Positions 1 to 6,913 are shown, counted from the first letter of the stretch. The stretch: DNA of 10,475 bases from Clostridia bacterium (GCA_017612655.1 JAGAFM010000042.1:1-10475); one strand, 5' to 3'. Notes: generated by a model from the letters alone, not told the origin. Program-made: numbers and translations.

Positions 1-1885
1 CGAGGCCGATATCGAGCGCGGCGCCCGTCCTCTGCTTCGTCAGATCCGCCTTGCAGTAGGATTTGATGATCGCCGTCGCACCGCTTTTCTCGGTTCCGGG
101 AGTCGGAGAGGCGTTCGCGGCCAGAACCTCGTGGGCCCGTCTTCCGTGTGCGCAGGCCAGACGGCGGGGAGACCACTCCAGCTGTCTTCCGAAGGTGCTG
201 ACGCCCCCGGGAAGGCTGTAGCCGGTTTTTCCGTCCATCTTGGAGCAGGCGATGGAAAAGTCGTGCAGCAGTCGGGCGCAGATCGCGTCGACTTCGTCGC
301 TGTCGTTGCCGTAGTAGTCGTACTTGGTGGAAACGTATCTTCTCAGGCTTTCCTCGCCTTCCCAGTTGTTTTTCAGGACTGTCATGAAATCATCGAAACC
401 GATCTTTTGTTCGTCAAAGACGAGTTTCTTCAGAGCGTAGAGGAAGTTCACGGTGTCGGCCAGTCCGCCGATATGCGGGGATTCGACGTTGTAGTCCGCT
501 CCGCCTTCCCGGTAGGAAAGACCTTTTTCGATGCAGGAGTGCTCAAACAGGGAAACGACGGTGCAGGGGGTAGTTGGCTTCCAGACCCATGTCCCGTCAG
601 GATCCCGGCGTTCCATCTTTCTCGACAGAGCGTCTTCTATCTGTCTCATATAGACGGTCAGGTCTTCGATATACCGCGTATAGAGCTCTTCATAGGACGC
701 AAAGGATACGGATTCGTATGAATTCAGCGTGATGGTCTGCAGAACCTGCAGGGAGTCAAATGCGCTGTATCCGAAATTGGTTTTCCCGGGAATCTGCACC
801 TCCCAGCACCCGTCGTTGGCAAACAGCACTGCCTCTTCCTTCGAATAGCCGTAGGAGGTCAGGGACTCGAGAATCAGTTCCTCGTTATAGACCGCCAGGA
901 TCCCCCCTCCGAACCGCATCACCTCAGCGATCCGGTTCAGCAGAACGTCGGGGGTGTTCTTGCTCAGCCGTACGGTTGTTGGAAAGTCGCTGATCCCGGT
1001 TTCCTCAATCACGTCGAGAATCAGATAGGTGACGGGATTCGTAACGTCTTTCCCGGAAGCGTCCACGCCGGCAAGAACCAGGTTCTGATAATGCTGCGCG
1101 TCGCCGGAACCCCACGGTCCCTCTCCGCTGACCCATTCACAGCCCTTGATGAAGAAATGCGCAAGAATCTCCCGCGCCTCGTCAAGCGTAAGGACGCCGT
1201 CCTTCAGGTCCTTCTCCAGATACGGCCCGAGCAGGGCGTCGATTCTTCCGATGCCGGGCCAGTTTCCGCAAAGCCGGACGAACGAGAACAAAAACCAGAT
1301 GCTCTGTACCGCCTCATAGAAACTCGTGGCGGGCTTTTTGGGGACCTGGAGGAGGTTCTTGTAATTGTCCGCATACTCCGGTCTGTCCCGGAGAGCCTCG
1401 AGATACCGTTCATGATAGATATCCAGCGCGTCAAGGCAGTTCAGACAGCTCTTCGAAAACGGCTCCTTCCCGGTTCCCCGGAAGGTTTCCAGAGCCTGTT
1501 CCGCACGTTTCCGGATGCTGTCGGTCCCGTATTTGACGGTGGTTTCGAAATCGATGGTGAGATGGCTGATGCTCCCGAACAGAGCAGCTCCCCCACTTGT
1601 GGCGGGAACCAGGTGTTCGATTCCGAGCCCCAGCGTCGCGGCGCCGCTGAGTTTTTCTCCTTCGCAGATCCGGATCGGTGCGTCTTCGGCGATGGTTCGG
1701 ATGGCCAGATCGTACTGTTCGATCGGAGAAAGGCCCTCGAGCTGTTCCGGATCCAGGACAACAGCGGGATTCTTTTTCGTGTCTTTTCCCCAACGGTGTT
1801 CCTGGATGGATTCATAAGCAAACCGGCGCGTGGATTCGCTGAGACGGATCGGACGTTCGATTCCGTTCACGGATGGAAAAATCAT
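1..1885 (-). CDS. Glycyl radical enzyme, pyruvate formate-lyase superfamily (partial; C-terminus beyond left edge)
   Basis: The minus strand is open for 628 codons from an ATG at 1885-1883 to the left edge, preceded by a good GGAGG site. The protein resembles the PFL-type glycyl radical family: a GRIDALLGPYLEKDL segment near residues 213-227, QNLVLAGVDASGKDVTNP near 267-284, and the active-site loop NDGCWE at 357-362, giving Cys360 as the thiyl radical residue and Glu362 as the likely base. The region at 581-611 (GRRAHEVLAANASPTPGT, then SGATAIIKSYCK) matches the conserved stretch that, in family members, lies roughly 100-150 residues before the C-terminus. The RVxG-type glycyl radical loop should therefore lie off the window. 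The GCxE motif resembles the eliminase and decarboxylase branch (glycerol or diol dehydratase, CutC, HPAD) rather than true PFL, which has a Cys-Cys pair. The usual motif there is GCVEP; Trp361 and the missing Pro are atypical, so the substrate is not assigned. Such enzymes need a radical-SAM activase, not seen here; it may lie to the left. Confidence 0.9.
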   Translation of the reverse strand, partial: MIFPSVNGIERPIRLSESTRRFAYESIQEHRWGKDTKKNPAVVLDPEQLEGLSPIEQYDLAIRTIAEDAPIRICEGEKLSGAATLGLGIEHLVPATSGGAALFGSISHLTIDFETTVKYGTDSIRKRAEQALETFRGTGKEPFSKSCLNCLDALDIYHERYLEALRDRPEYADNYKNLLQVPKKPATSFYEAVQSIWFLFSFVRLCGNWPGIGRIDALLGPYLEKDLKDGVLTLDEAREILAHFFIKGCEWVSGEGPWGSGDAQHYQNLVLAGVDASGKDVTNPVTYLILDVIEETGISDFPTTVRLSKNTPDVLLNRIAEVMRFGGGILAVYNEELILESLTSYGYSKEEAVLFANDGCWEVQIPGKTNFGYSAFDSLQVLQTITLNSYESVSFASYEELYTRYIEDLTVYMRQIEDALSRKMERRDPDGTWVWKPTTPCTVVSLFEHSCIEKGLSYREGGADYNVESPHIGGLADTVNFLYALKKLVFDEQKIGFDDFMTVLKNNWEGEESLRRYVSTKYDYYGNDSDEVDAICARLLHDFSIACSKMDGKTGYSLPGGVSTFGRQLEWSPRRLACAHGRRAHEVLAANASPTPGTEKSGATAIIKSYCKADLTKQRTGAALDIGL

Positions 1886-1900
1886 GATGCTGTCTCCTCC
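1886..1900 (-). promoter_or_regulatory. Ribosome binding site of the glycyl radical enzyme gene
   Basis: Read on the minus strand, the bases before the ATG are GGGAGGAGACAGCATC. The GGAGG core lies about 8-10 bases before the start codon. This supports ATG 1885 as the true start over later in-frame ATGs. Confidence 0.8.
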
Positions 1901-1938
1901 CTGAGAAATCCCGACTGAAGGGAAAACTCTCTCCGCTC

Positions 1939-1967
1939 ATTCTACACTTTTCATCAGAAAATGTCAA
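1939..1967 (-). promoter_or_regulatory. Promoter of the glycyl radical enzyme gene (sigma-A type)
   Basis: On the minus strand a perfect -35 TTGACA (complement of 1967-1962) and a -10 TAGAAT (complement of 1944-1939) are separated by exactly 17 bases. The start of transcription should fall near 1931-1933, giving an untranslated leader of about 45 bases before ATG 1885. The match to the sigma-A consensus is close (11 of 12 bases), so the gene need not require an activator. The promoter points away from that of the ABC exporter, about 110 bases off. Confidence 0.85.
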
Positions 1968-2047
1968 GCGTTCTCCGTCCATTTTGCGGGCACGGAGGAC
2001 AAATCTCAGTTCCTTGCATTTTTCTGTGTCAAAAGCTTGTTCGGATG

Positions 2048-2075
2048 CTTCCGCATGCTTGATTTTGTGCGGAAG
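2048..2075. promoter_or_regulatory. Inverted repeat over the exporter promoter, possible operator
   Basis: The 8-base arms CTTCCGCA (2048-2055) and TGCGGAAG (2068-2075) are perfect inverted repeats separated by 12 bases. The dyad encloses the whole -35 box (2059-2064) and reaches into the spacer, where a bound repressor would block RNA polymerase. Two direct copies of ATGCTT (2045-2050 and 2055-2060) lie one helical turn apart in the same place. A dimeric repressor of MarR or TetR type would fit, but no regulator gene is in the window. The same arms could form an RNA hairpin only in a transcript that starts further upstream. Confidence 0.5.
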
Positions 2076-2087
2076 GGATGATATAAT
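2059..2087 (+). promoter_or_regulatory. Promoter of the ABC exporter operon (sigma-A type)
   Basis: The -35 TTGATT (2059-2064) and the -10 TATAAT (2082-2087) are separated by exactly 17 bases. The predicted transcription start is near 2092-2095, leaving a leader of about 75 bases before the first ABC gene at 2169. The promoter serves the two ABC genes and possibly the dehydrogenase behind them, since no terminator is visible between them. Confidence 0.85.
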
Positions 2088-2091
2088 AAAC

Positions 2092-2172
2092 ATGTTTTTT
2101 TCCGAATGGTTCCGCCGTGATCCTGCCGATAGAAAAACGGCAGATCGAACCCTGAAACAGGTGCTGCTATGA
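2092..2172 (+). CDS. Possible 26-codon leader ORF overlapping the first ABC exporter gene
   Basis: An ATG at 2092 opens a 26-codon frame (beginning MFFSEWFRRD, ending TLKQVLL) that stops at TGA 2170-2172. The stop overlaps the ABC start as ATGA, the classic geometry for translational coupling. The ATG lies at or just before the predicted transcription start, so it would have to be read as a nearly leaderless message, and no ribosome binding site precedes it. In Bacillus subtilis the related bmrCD exporter genes follow a small leader ORF, bmrB, which controls them by ribosome-dependent attenuation; the similarity here is of arrangement, not sequence. The frame may equally be chance. Confidence 0.3.
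   Translation: MFFSEWFRRDPADRKTADRTLKQVLL
2108..2161 (+). promoter_or_regulatory. Stem-loops in the leader of the ABC exporter mRNA
   Basis: CTGCCG (2123-2128) pairs with CGGCAG (2138-2143) around a 9-base A-rich loop. The stem is extended by GAT/ATC past one bulged base, then by GGTTC (2108-2112) with GAACC (2147-2151). A second small hairpin, CCTG (2151-2154) with CAGG (2158-2161), covers part of the AGGTG ribosome binding site of the ABC gene at 2159-2163. No U-tract follows either stem, so neither is an ordinary terminator. They could modulate access to the ribosome binding site. Confidence 0.4.
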
Positions 2173-3947
2173 TTTTCGGACGCTACATCAACAAGTATTA
2201 TCTCAAATACTGCATTCCGCTTCTTCTCGGGATTGTGACCCTTGCCGTGATCGACTCCGTACAGCTGATCGTCCCGAATCTTTATCAGATGGTCATAAAC
2301 GGGATGAACACCGGATCGGTTCTTGTCGACGGCGCCAGCGTTCCCTTTGACATGGCTTTTCTGCTCGACAGAATCTGTTTTCCCATGATTCTCGTGATCT
2401 TCTGCATGGTTGGCGGCCGTTTCCTCTGGAGAATCCTGTTCCTGGGTTCCTCCATTCGCGTCGAGGCCAGCCTGCGAGAGGAAATGTTCCGGAATGCAAA
2501 ATCGCTCTCTCAGGAGTATTACCAGATTCACAAGGTCGGGGATCTGATGAGCCTTTTCACGAACGACCTGGAAACGGTTCAGGAATGTTTCGGATGGGGA
2601 ATCATGATGTTCTGCGACGCGCTTCTTCTCGGAACGCTGGCCATCCGGAAGATGATCCTCATGAATCCTCTGATGACCCTGTTTTCCATGATCCCCGCAG
2701 TGCTTCTTCTCGTTTCTTCCGCACTGGTCGGTTCTTTCGAGATGAAAAAATGGGACGTGCGTCAGGCAGCCTTTTCCAAACTCTCCGATTTCTCTCAGGA
2801 AAGCTTTTCCGGGCTGTCGGTCATCAAAGCTTTCGTCAAGGAGGGAAAAGAGCTCTGGAATTATCAGAAGATCAACCGGGACAACGAAAAGGCGAATGTG
2901 GATTTTACCCGCGTCGCCGTTCTGTTCCGGATCATGGTCACGTTCTTTGTCGAAAGCGTGATCTGCGTGATTCTCGGATACGGCGGTTACCTGGTTTTCA
3001 GCGGCGTATTCAACGCCGGACAGCTGGTGGAGTTCATCGGATACTTCACCTCGATCATCTGGCCGATCATGGCCGTATCTGAACTGGTCGACATGACCGC
3101 GAGAGGGAGGGCGTCCCTGAAACGGGTGGGCCGTTTCCTCGATGCCAGACCGACGGTCACGGACAGGGAGGACGTTCACGACATCGGCACGGCGGCAGGA
3201 TCCATCGAATTCCGCCATCTGACCTTCCGTTATCCCGGAAGCGACCGGGATGTCCTGAAGGATGTCACGATGGAGATCCGTCCCGGGGAGCAGATCGGGA
3301 TCTGCGGAAGGACGGGATGCGGCAAGACCACGCTGGCCGATCTCATTCTCAGAACCTACAACGTCGGAGACGGACAGCTGTTCCTGGACGGCGAAGACGT
3401 GAATACGGTTTCGATCCGATCCCTGCGCGAAAACTGTTCCTATGTTCCACAGGATTCCTTCCTGTTTTCGGATACCATTGAAAACAATATCCTGTTCGGG
3501 GAGGAGGCCTCTTCAGAGCAGGTTGTTGAGAGTGCCGTTTCCGCGGATGTCGATAAGGACATTCAGGGCTTTCCGGACGGATACCGGACTCTTCTCGGAG
3601 AAAGAGGCGTGACGCTTTCAGGCGGACAGAAGCAGCGGATTTCCATTGCGCGTGCGCTGATGAAGGACGCCCCCGTCCTGATCCTGGACGATTCCGTGTC
3701 CGCCGTGGACACCAAGACGGAAAAGACGATTCTGGAGCGTCTTTCCAAACTCCGGAAAGGGAAGACCACCCTGATGATCGCGCACAGAATCTCCACGATT
3801 GAGAAACTCGACAGGATTGCGTTCCTGGAAGACGGAAGATTGCTCGCGTTCGGTACGCACGAGGAACTTCTCCGTACCTGTCCTCCTTATCAGAAGATGG
3901 TTACGCTTCAGAAACTGGAAGAGGAGGGGGATCTGGTCCATGCATGA
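2169..3947 (+). CDS. Heterodimeric ABC multidrug-type exporter, subunit with degenerate ATP site (BmrC/TM287-like)
   Basis: This 592-residue ABC half-exporter has a six-helix membrane domain (about residues 14-305) fused to a nucleotide-binding domain (about 345-592). Visible motifs are Walker A GRTGCGKTT at 380-388 (Lys386), Q-loop Gln428, signature LSGGQKQR at 483-490, Walker B VLILDD at 503-508, D-loop SAVD at 511-514 and H-loop His539. The residue after the Walker B Asp is Asp508 instead of the catalytic Glu. That change is known from one subunit of heterodimeric exporters such as TM287/288 and BmrC/BmrD, and marks this subunit's Walker site as weakly hydrolytic. The signature is canonical and would complete the active site of the partner. 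The start ATG has an AGGTG site five bases upstream. The stop overlaps the next gene by 8 bases. The likely role is ATP-driven export of drugs or other hydrophobic compounds, but the substrate cannot be read from sequence. Confidence 0.93.
   Translation: MIFGRYINKYYLKYCIPLLLGIVTLAVIDSVQLIVPNLYQMVINGMNTGSVLVDGASVPFDMAFLLDRICFPMILVIFCMVGGRFLWRILFLGSSIRVEASLREEMFRNAKSLSQEYYQIHKVGDLMSLFTNDLETVQECFGWGIMMFCDALLLGTLAIRKMILMNPLMTLFSMIPAVLLLVSSALVGSFEMKKWDVRQAAFSKLSDFSQESFSGLSVIKAFVKEGKELWNYQKINRDNEKANVDFTRVAVLFRIMVTFFVESVICVILGYGGYLVFSGVFNAGQLVEFIGYFTSIIWPIMAVSELVDMTARGRASLKRVGRFLDARPTVTDREDVHDIGTAAGSIEFRHLTFRYPGSDRDVLKDVTMEIRPGEQIGICGRTGCGKTTLADLILRTYNVGDGQLFLDGEDVNTVSIRSLRENCSYVPQDSFLFSDTIENNILFGEEASSEQVVESAVSADVDKDIQGFPDGYRTLLGERGVTLSGGQKQRISIARALMKDAPVLILDDSVSAVDTKTEKTILERLSKLRKGKTTLMIAHRISTIEKLDRIAFLEDGRLLAFGTHEELLRTCPPYQKMVTLQKLEEEGDLVHA
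3921..3930 (+). promoter_or_regulatory. Ribosome binding site of the second ABC gene, inside the first
   Basis: GAGGAGGGGG lies within the last codons of the upstream ABC gene and 9 bases before ATG 3940. It decides the start: an in-frame ATG at 3799 would add 47 residues that look like out-of-frame translation of the upstream gene (rich in Arg and Ser). Confidence 0.85.
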
Positions 3948-5808
3948 GTATTATCCGCTGATTGTCGTCGGGCTGACTCTGATCCTTTCCTCGGTTTTGT
4001 TCGCCGCCGCGTATCTCCTCTACAAGCGGACCAAAGCCCCGGGCGACGAGAATGAAAGGAAAATGTCCGACGGAGAAGTGATCCGCCGCCTTCTGCGGTA
4101 CGCAAAGCCCTACCGGTTCCACTTTTTGCTGGTTCTGGCCGTTATGCTTCTTTCCACCTGCTACAGCATCTTTTCTCCCATTCTGGTCGGACAGATTGAG
4201 GAACTGGTCAAGAATTCTTTCGATTTGCCTGAATTGTACCGGCTGCTCGCCGTCTACGCCTCGCTGCTCATCGTCAGCCTGATCTGCATGTATGTTCAGG
4301 CGATCGTCCTTCAGAAGACAGGCCAGAAGATCATCTCCCGGATCCGGCTGGACACGTTTTCGCACATTGAGAGCCTTTCCCACATCCAGCTGAATTCCAT
4401 ACCCGTCGGAAAACTGGTTACAAGAGTCTCGAACGACCCCAATCACATTTCCTATCTCTTCACCAACATTCTCGTGAATCTCCTGAAGAATGCTCTGGTG
4501 ATCGTCGGGGTTCTGACTGCAATGTTTCTGCTCAATCTCGAACTCTCTCTGATGGTCCTCTGCTTCGTTCCGTTTATGGCGGTCATCACAGTCATCTTCA
4601 GCAAGTATTCGAGAAGAGTTCACCGTCGCGTGAATAACGCGACGACGGAGATCAACACGTTTCTCTCCGAAAATCTGTCCGGGATCAAGATCACTCAGAT
4701 TTTCAACAGGGAGGAAAAGAAGACCGCTGATTTTCGGGAACGCTCCCAGACGCTCAAACGGTTCAAACTGCAGCGTACGTTTGTGTTCGGCGTCTTCCGC
4801 CCCGTGGTCTACATGCTGTACATCGCCTCGGTTCTCTGTCTGTTCTACCTGGGCGGGAAGGGGTATATTCAGGATCAGCATTTCTTCGGGCAGGTGATTA
4901 CCTCCGGGACGGTCGTGACCTTCTATCTCTTCATCTCCCGGTTCTACAATCCGATTCAGGAGCTGGCAGAGCAGTTCGACCTGCTCCAGCGTTCCTTCGC
5001 ATCCGCCGAAAAGATCTTTTCCGTGCTCGACATCGAGCCTGCGATCCGGGATGATCCCGATGCGGTGGATCTGGACTCGGTGCGGGGCGAGATCGAATTC
5101 CGCGACGTATGGTTTGCCTACAAGCCGGACGAGTGGGTGCTGAAAGGCGTTTCCTTCCACATCCTCCCCGGACAGACCGTAGCTTTCGTCGGCTCGACCG
5201 GCTCCGGGAAAACGACCATCCTATCTCTGATCTGCCGGAACTACGAGATTCAGAAGGGGCAGATCCTGATCGACGGAATCGATATTCGTAAGATCAGAAT
5301 CAGTTCGCTGCGGTCCCATTTCGGGCAGATGCTTCAGGACGTGTTCCTTTTCTCGGGAGACATCCGGAGCAACATTCTCCTTTCCAAGGAGGGCGTCTCG
5401 GATGAGGAAATCATGGACGTCTGCCGGTACGTCAACGCGGACTCCTTTATTTCCAAACTCGAAAAAGGACTGGACGAGCCCGTCCGCGAGAGAGGCAACA
5501 ATTTCTCTGCCGGACAGCGTCAGCTGATCAGCTTCGCACGCACGCTGATTCATCGACCGTCCGTCATCATCCTGGACGAGGCAACGGCGAACATCGATAC
5601 GGAAACCGAAGTCCTGATTCAGGATTCTCTCGAGAAAATCCGGACGATCGGAACGACCCTGATGGTGGCCCACCGCCTTTCCACCATACAGCATTCCGAC
5701 AACATCATCGTTCTGTCGAAGGGACAGATCGTGGAGCAGGGAACCCACCAGCAGCTTCTTGCCGAAAAAGGGAAGTATTACCGCCTTTATACGATTCAGA
5801 CAGGCTGA
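3940..5808 (+). CDS. Heterodimeric ABC multidrug-type exporter, catalytic subunit (BmrD/TM288-like)
   Basis: From ATG 3940 the protein has 622 residues. A hydrophobic segment at 6-28 followed by a charged linker (29-57) precedes the usual six-helix membrane domain (about 60-336) and the nucleotide-binding domain (about 383-622). Motifs are Walker A GSTGSGKTT at 418-426 (Lys424), Q-loop Gln466, signature FSAGQRQ at 522-528, Walker B VIILDE at 542-547 with catalytic Glu547, and H-loop His578. The Walker B is canonical while the signature departs from LSGGQ, the exact complement of the upstream subunit. The pair therefore forms one consensus and one degenerate ATP site, as in TM287/288. The 8-base gene overlap suggests coupled translation and equal subunit amounts. 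The extra N-terminal helix is not part of the standard exporter fold and would give this subunit seven membrane segments. The substrate is unknown; multidrug export is the family default. Confidence 0.93.
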   Translation: MHEYYPLIVVGLTLILSSVLFAAAYLLYKRTKAPGDENERKMSDGEVIRRLLRYAKPYRFHFLLVLAVMLLSTCYSIFSPILVGQIEELVKNSFDLPELYRLLAVYASLLIVSLICMYVQAIVLQKTGQKIISRIRLDTFSHIESLSHIQLNSIPVGKLVTRVSNDPNHISYLFTNILVNLLKNALVIVGVLTAMFLLNLELSLMVLCFVPFMAVITVIFSKYSRRVHRRVNNATTEINTFLSENLSGIKITQIFNREEKKTADFRERSQTLKRFKLQRTFVFGVFRPVVYMLYIASVLCLFYLGGKGYIQDQHFFGQVITSGTVVTFYLFISRFYNPIQELAEQFDLLQRSFASAEKIFSVLDIEPAIRDDPDAVDLDSVRGEIEFRDVWFAYKPDEWVLKGVSFHILPGQTVAFVGSTGSGKTTILSLICRNYEIQKGQILIDGIDIRKIRISSLRSHFGQMLQDVFLFSGDIRSNILLSKEGVSDEEIMDVCRYVNADSFISKLEKGLDEPVRERGNNFSAGQRQLISFARTLIHRPSVIILDEATANIDTETEVLIQDSLEKIRTIGTTLMVAHRLSTIQHSDNIIVLSKGQIVEQGTHQQLLAEKGKYYRLYTIQTG

Positions 5809-5861
5809 CCGGCTGTCTTCCCATCCGCCCAGAAGGATCTTTTGCCCGAATCAAACAACCC

Positions 5862-5867
5862 GGGAGG
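5862..5867 (+). promoter_or_regulatory. Ribosome binding site of the dehydrogenase gene
   Basis: GGGAGG lies 7 bases before ATG 5875. It supports this start over an in-frame TTG at 5842, which lacks such a site and would add 11 residues unlike the family N-terminus. The 66-base gap after the exporter gene holds no recognisable promoter or terminator. Confidence 0.8.
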
Positions 5868-5874
5868 TTTTTCG

Positions 5875-6831
5875 ATGAACATTGTCATTACCGACGCCCA
5901 AACCGTAACCAACGGCGATCTGGATCTCTCCGTGTTTTCCCGATACGGAACGGTCCGGACCTATCCTCTGACCTCTTATGAGGAAACGCCGGAAAGAATC
6001 CGTGACGCGGAAGCCGTTCTCCTCAACAAAACCGTTCTGGACGCCGCCGTCCTCTCCGGAGCTCCCCGCCTGAAGTATATCGGCCTGTTCGCGACCGGGT
6101 ACAACGTCGTCGATGTCGACTACTGCCGCGAACACGGAATCACCGTCTGCAACGCAGGCAGTTATTCCACGGACGCCGTCGCGCAGACGGTGTTCGCCTA
6201 CCTTCTTTCCCGTTTTTCCCAGGTCGACCGGTACACTCGTTTCGTCACCGGGGGAGGCTGGGTTGCCTCTCCGACTTTCTCCCCCTTTGTCTTTCCGACC
6301 GCTGAGCTAGCCGGGAAGACGATCGGAATCATCGGATACGGCACCATCGGGAAAAACGTCGCGAAAATCGCGTGCGCATTCCGGATGCGGGTTCTTGCGT
6401 GTCCGCACCGCATGCCCGAACAGAAGACGGACGGGATCGCGGAATTCGTCCCCTTCCGGGAACTGCTCGCGCAGTCGGACGTGGTAACCTGTCACTGTCC
6501 GCTCACCGGCGAGACCAGAGGAATGTTCGACGCCGCTGCGTTTGGGGCAATGAAGCAGGGTGCGTTCTTTATCAACACGTCCAGAGGGGGAGTCCTCGAC
6601 GAGAAAGCGCTCCGGGATGCTCTCGATTCCGAGCATCTGTCTGGCGCCGGCGTCGATGTACTCAATCATGAGCCGATGGAACCGGGCAACGTTCTGCTCG
6701 GAGCCCCCAATCTTCTGATTACCCCGCATGTCGCCTGGGCTCCCCTCGAAACCAGAATCCGTCTCCTCGAAATTGTCGAGGCTAATCTCCGCAACTACCT
6801 CGCCGGTTCTCCGACTAATGTCATTGTCTGA
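5875..6831 (+). CDS. D-2-hydroxyacid dehydrogenase (glycerate dehydrogenase/hydroxypyruvate reductase-like)
   Basis: This is a complete 318-residue member of the D-isomer-specific 2-hydroxyacid dehydrogenases, which interconvert 2-oxoacids and D-2-hydroxyacids with NAD(P)H in the cytoplasm. A substrate-domain motif, FATGYNVVDVD at 72-82, is followed by the Rossmann motif GYGTIGK at 154-160. The catalytic triad is Arg237 (in NTSRGG), Glu266 (in NHEP) and His285 (in TPHVAW). The length is normal for the family. The ATGYN and VAQTVFAYLL segments resemble the glycerate dehydrogenase/hydroxypyruvate reductase subgroup, but substrate cannot be fixed from sequence; D-lactate or another 2-oxoacid is possible. 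After the second Rossmann strand the protein reads ACPHRM, without the Asp usual in NAD-specific enzymes; His178-Arg179 might favour NADP. The gene follows the exporter pair on the same strand and is probably cotranscribed, though the functional link is unclear. Confidence 0.92.
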   Translation: MNIVITDAQTVTNGDLDLSVFSRYGTVRTYPLTSYEETPERIRDAEAVLLNKTVLDAAVLSGAPRLKYIGLFATGYNVVDVDYCREHGITVCNAGSYSTDAVAQTVFAYLLSRFSQVDRYTRFVTGGGWVASPTFSPFVFPTAELAGKTIGIIGYGTIGKNVAKIACAFRMRVLACPHRMPEQKTDGIAEFVPFRELLAQSDVVTCHCPLTGETRGMFDAAAFGAMKQGAFFINTSRGGVLDEKALRDALDSEHLSGAGVDVLNHEPMEPGNVLLGAPNLLITPHVAWAPLETRIRLLEIVEANLRNYLAGSPTNVIV

Positions 6832-6861
6832 GGTTCCGGAATGATTCCACTTTCCGTTCTA

Positions 6862-6913
6862 CGTAAAAAAGTCAGGAAAATATTGATTTTCTCTTTACGA
6901 AACTAGAATTCGT
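6862..6913. promoter_or_regulatory. AT-rich inverted repeats upstream of the putP promoter
   Basis: CGTAAA (6862-6867) pairs with TTTACG (6894-6899). Nested inside, GAAAAT (6876-6881) pairs with ATTTTC (6886-6891) around a 4-base loop. Directly after, ACGAA (6897-6901) and TTCGT (6909-6913) form another small dyad that ends 6 bases before the -35 box. The whole cluster lies between the dehydrogenase stop and the putP promoter. It could be a regulator site for putP or a weak terminator for the upstream operon; no long U-tract follows, so the second is less convincing. Confidence 0.35.

Noticed and set aside
131..1918. Plus-strand open frames at 131-721, 760-993 and 1091-1918
   Set aside because: They lie opposite the continuous minus-strand glycyl radical enzyme frame, which has clear family motifs, a ribosome binding site and a promoter. 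Their translations show no domain logic.
1984..2172. 62-codon plus-strand frame starting at TTG 1984
   Set aside because: Most of it lies upstream of and within the predicted exporter promoter, so it would not be transcribed from there. Only its last 26 codons were kept, as a possible leader ORF.
1812..3218. 468-codon minus-strand open frame across the divergent region and the first ABC gene
   Set aside because: It runs across two promoters and antisense to a well-supported ABC gene. The His-, Asp- and Glu-rich composition is typical of antisense shadows of GC-biased genes.
3901..5160. 419-codon minus-strand open frame opposite the second ABC gene
   Set aside because: It is antisense to a gene with all ABC motifs and has no recognisable domain; it is a shadow.
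5798..5818. AGACAG/CTGTCT hairpin at the end of the second ABC gene
   Set aside because: The stem is only six bases with a 9-base loop that contains the stop codon, and no U-tract follows, so it is not credible as a terminator.
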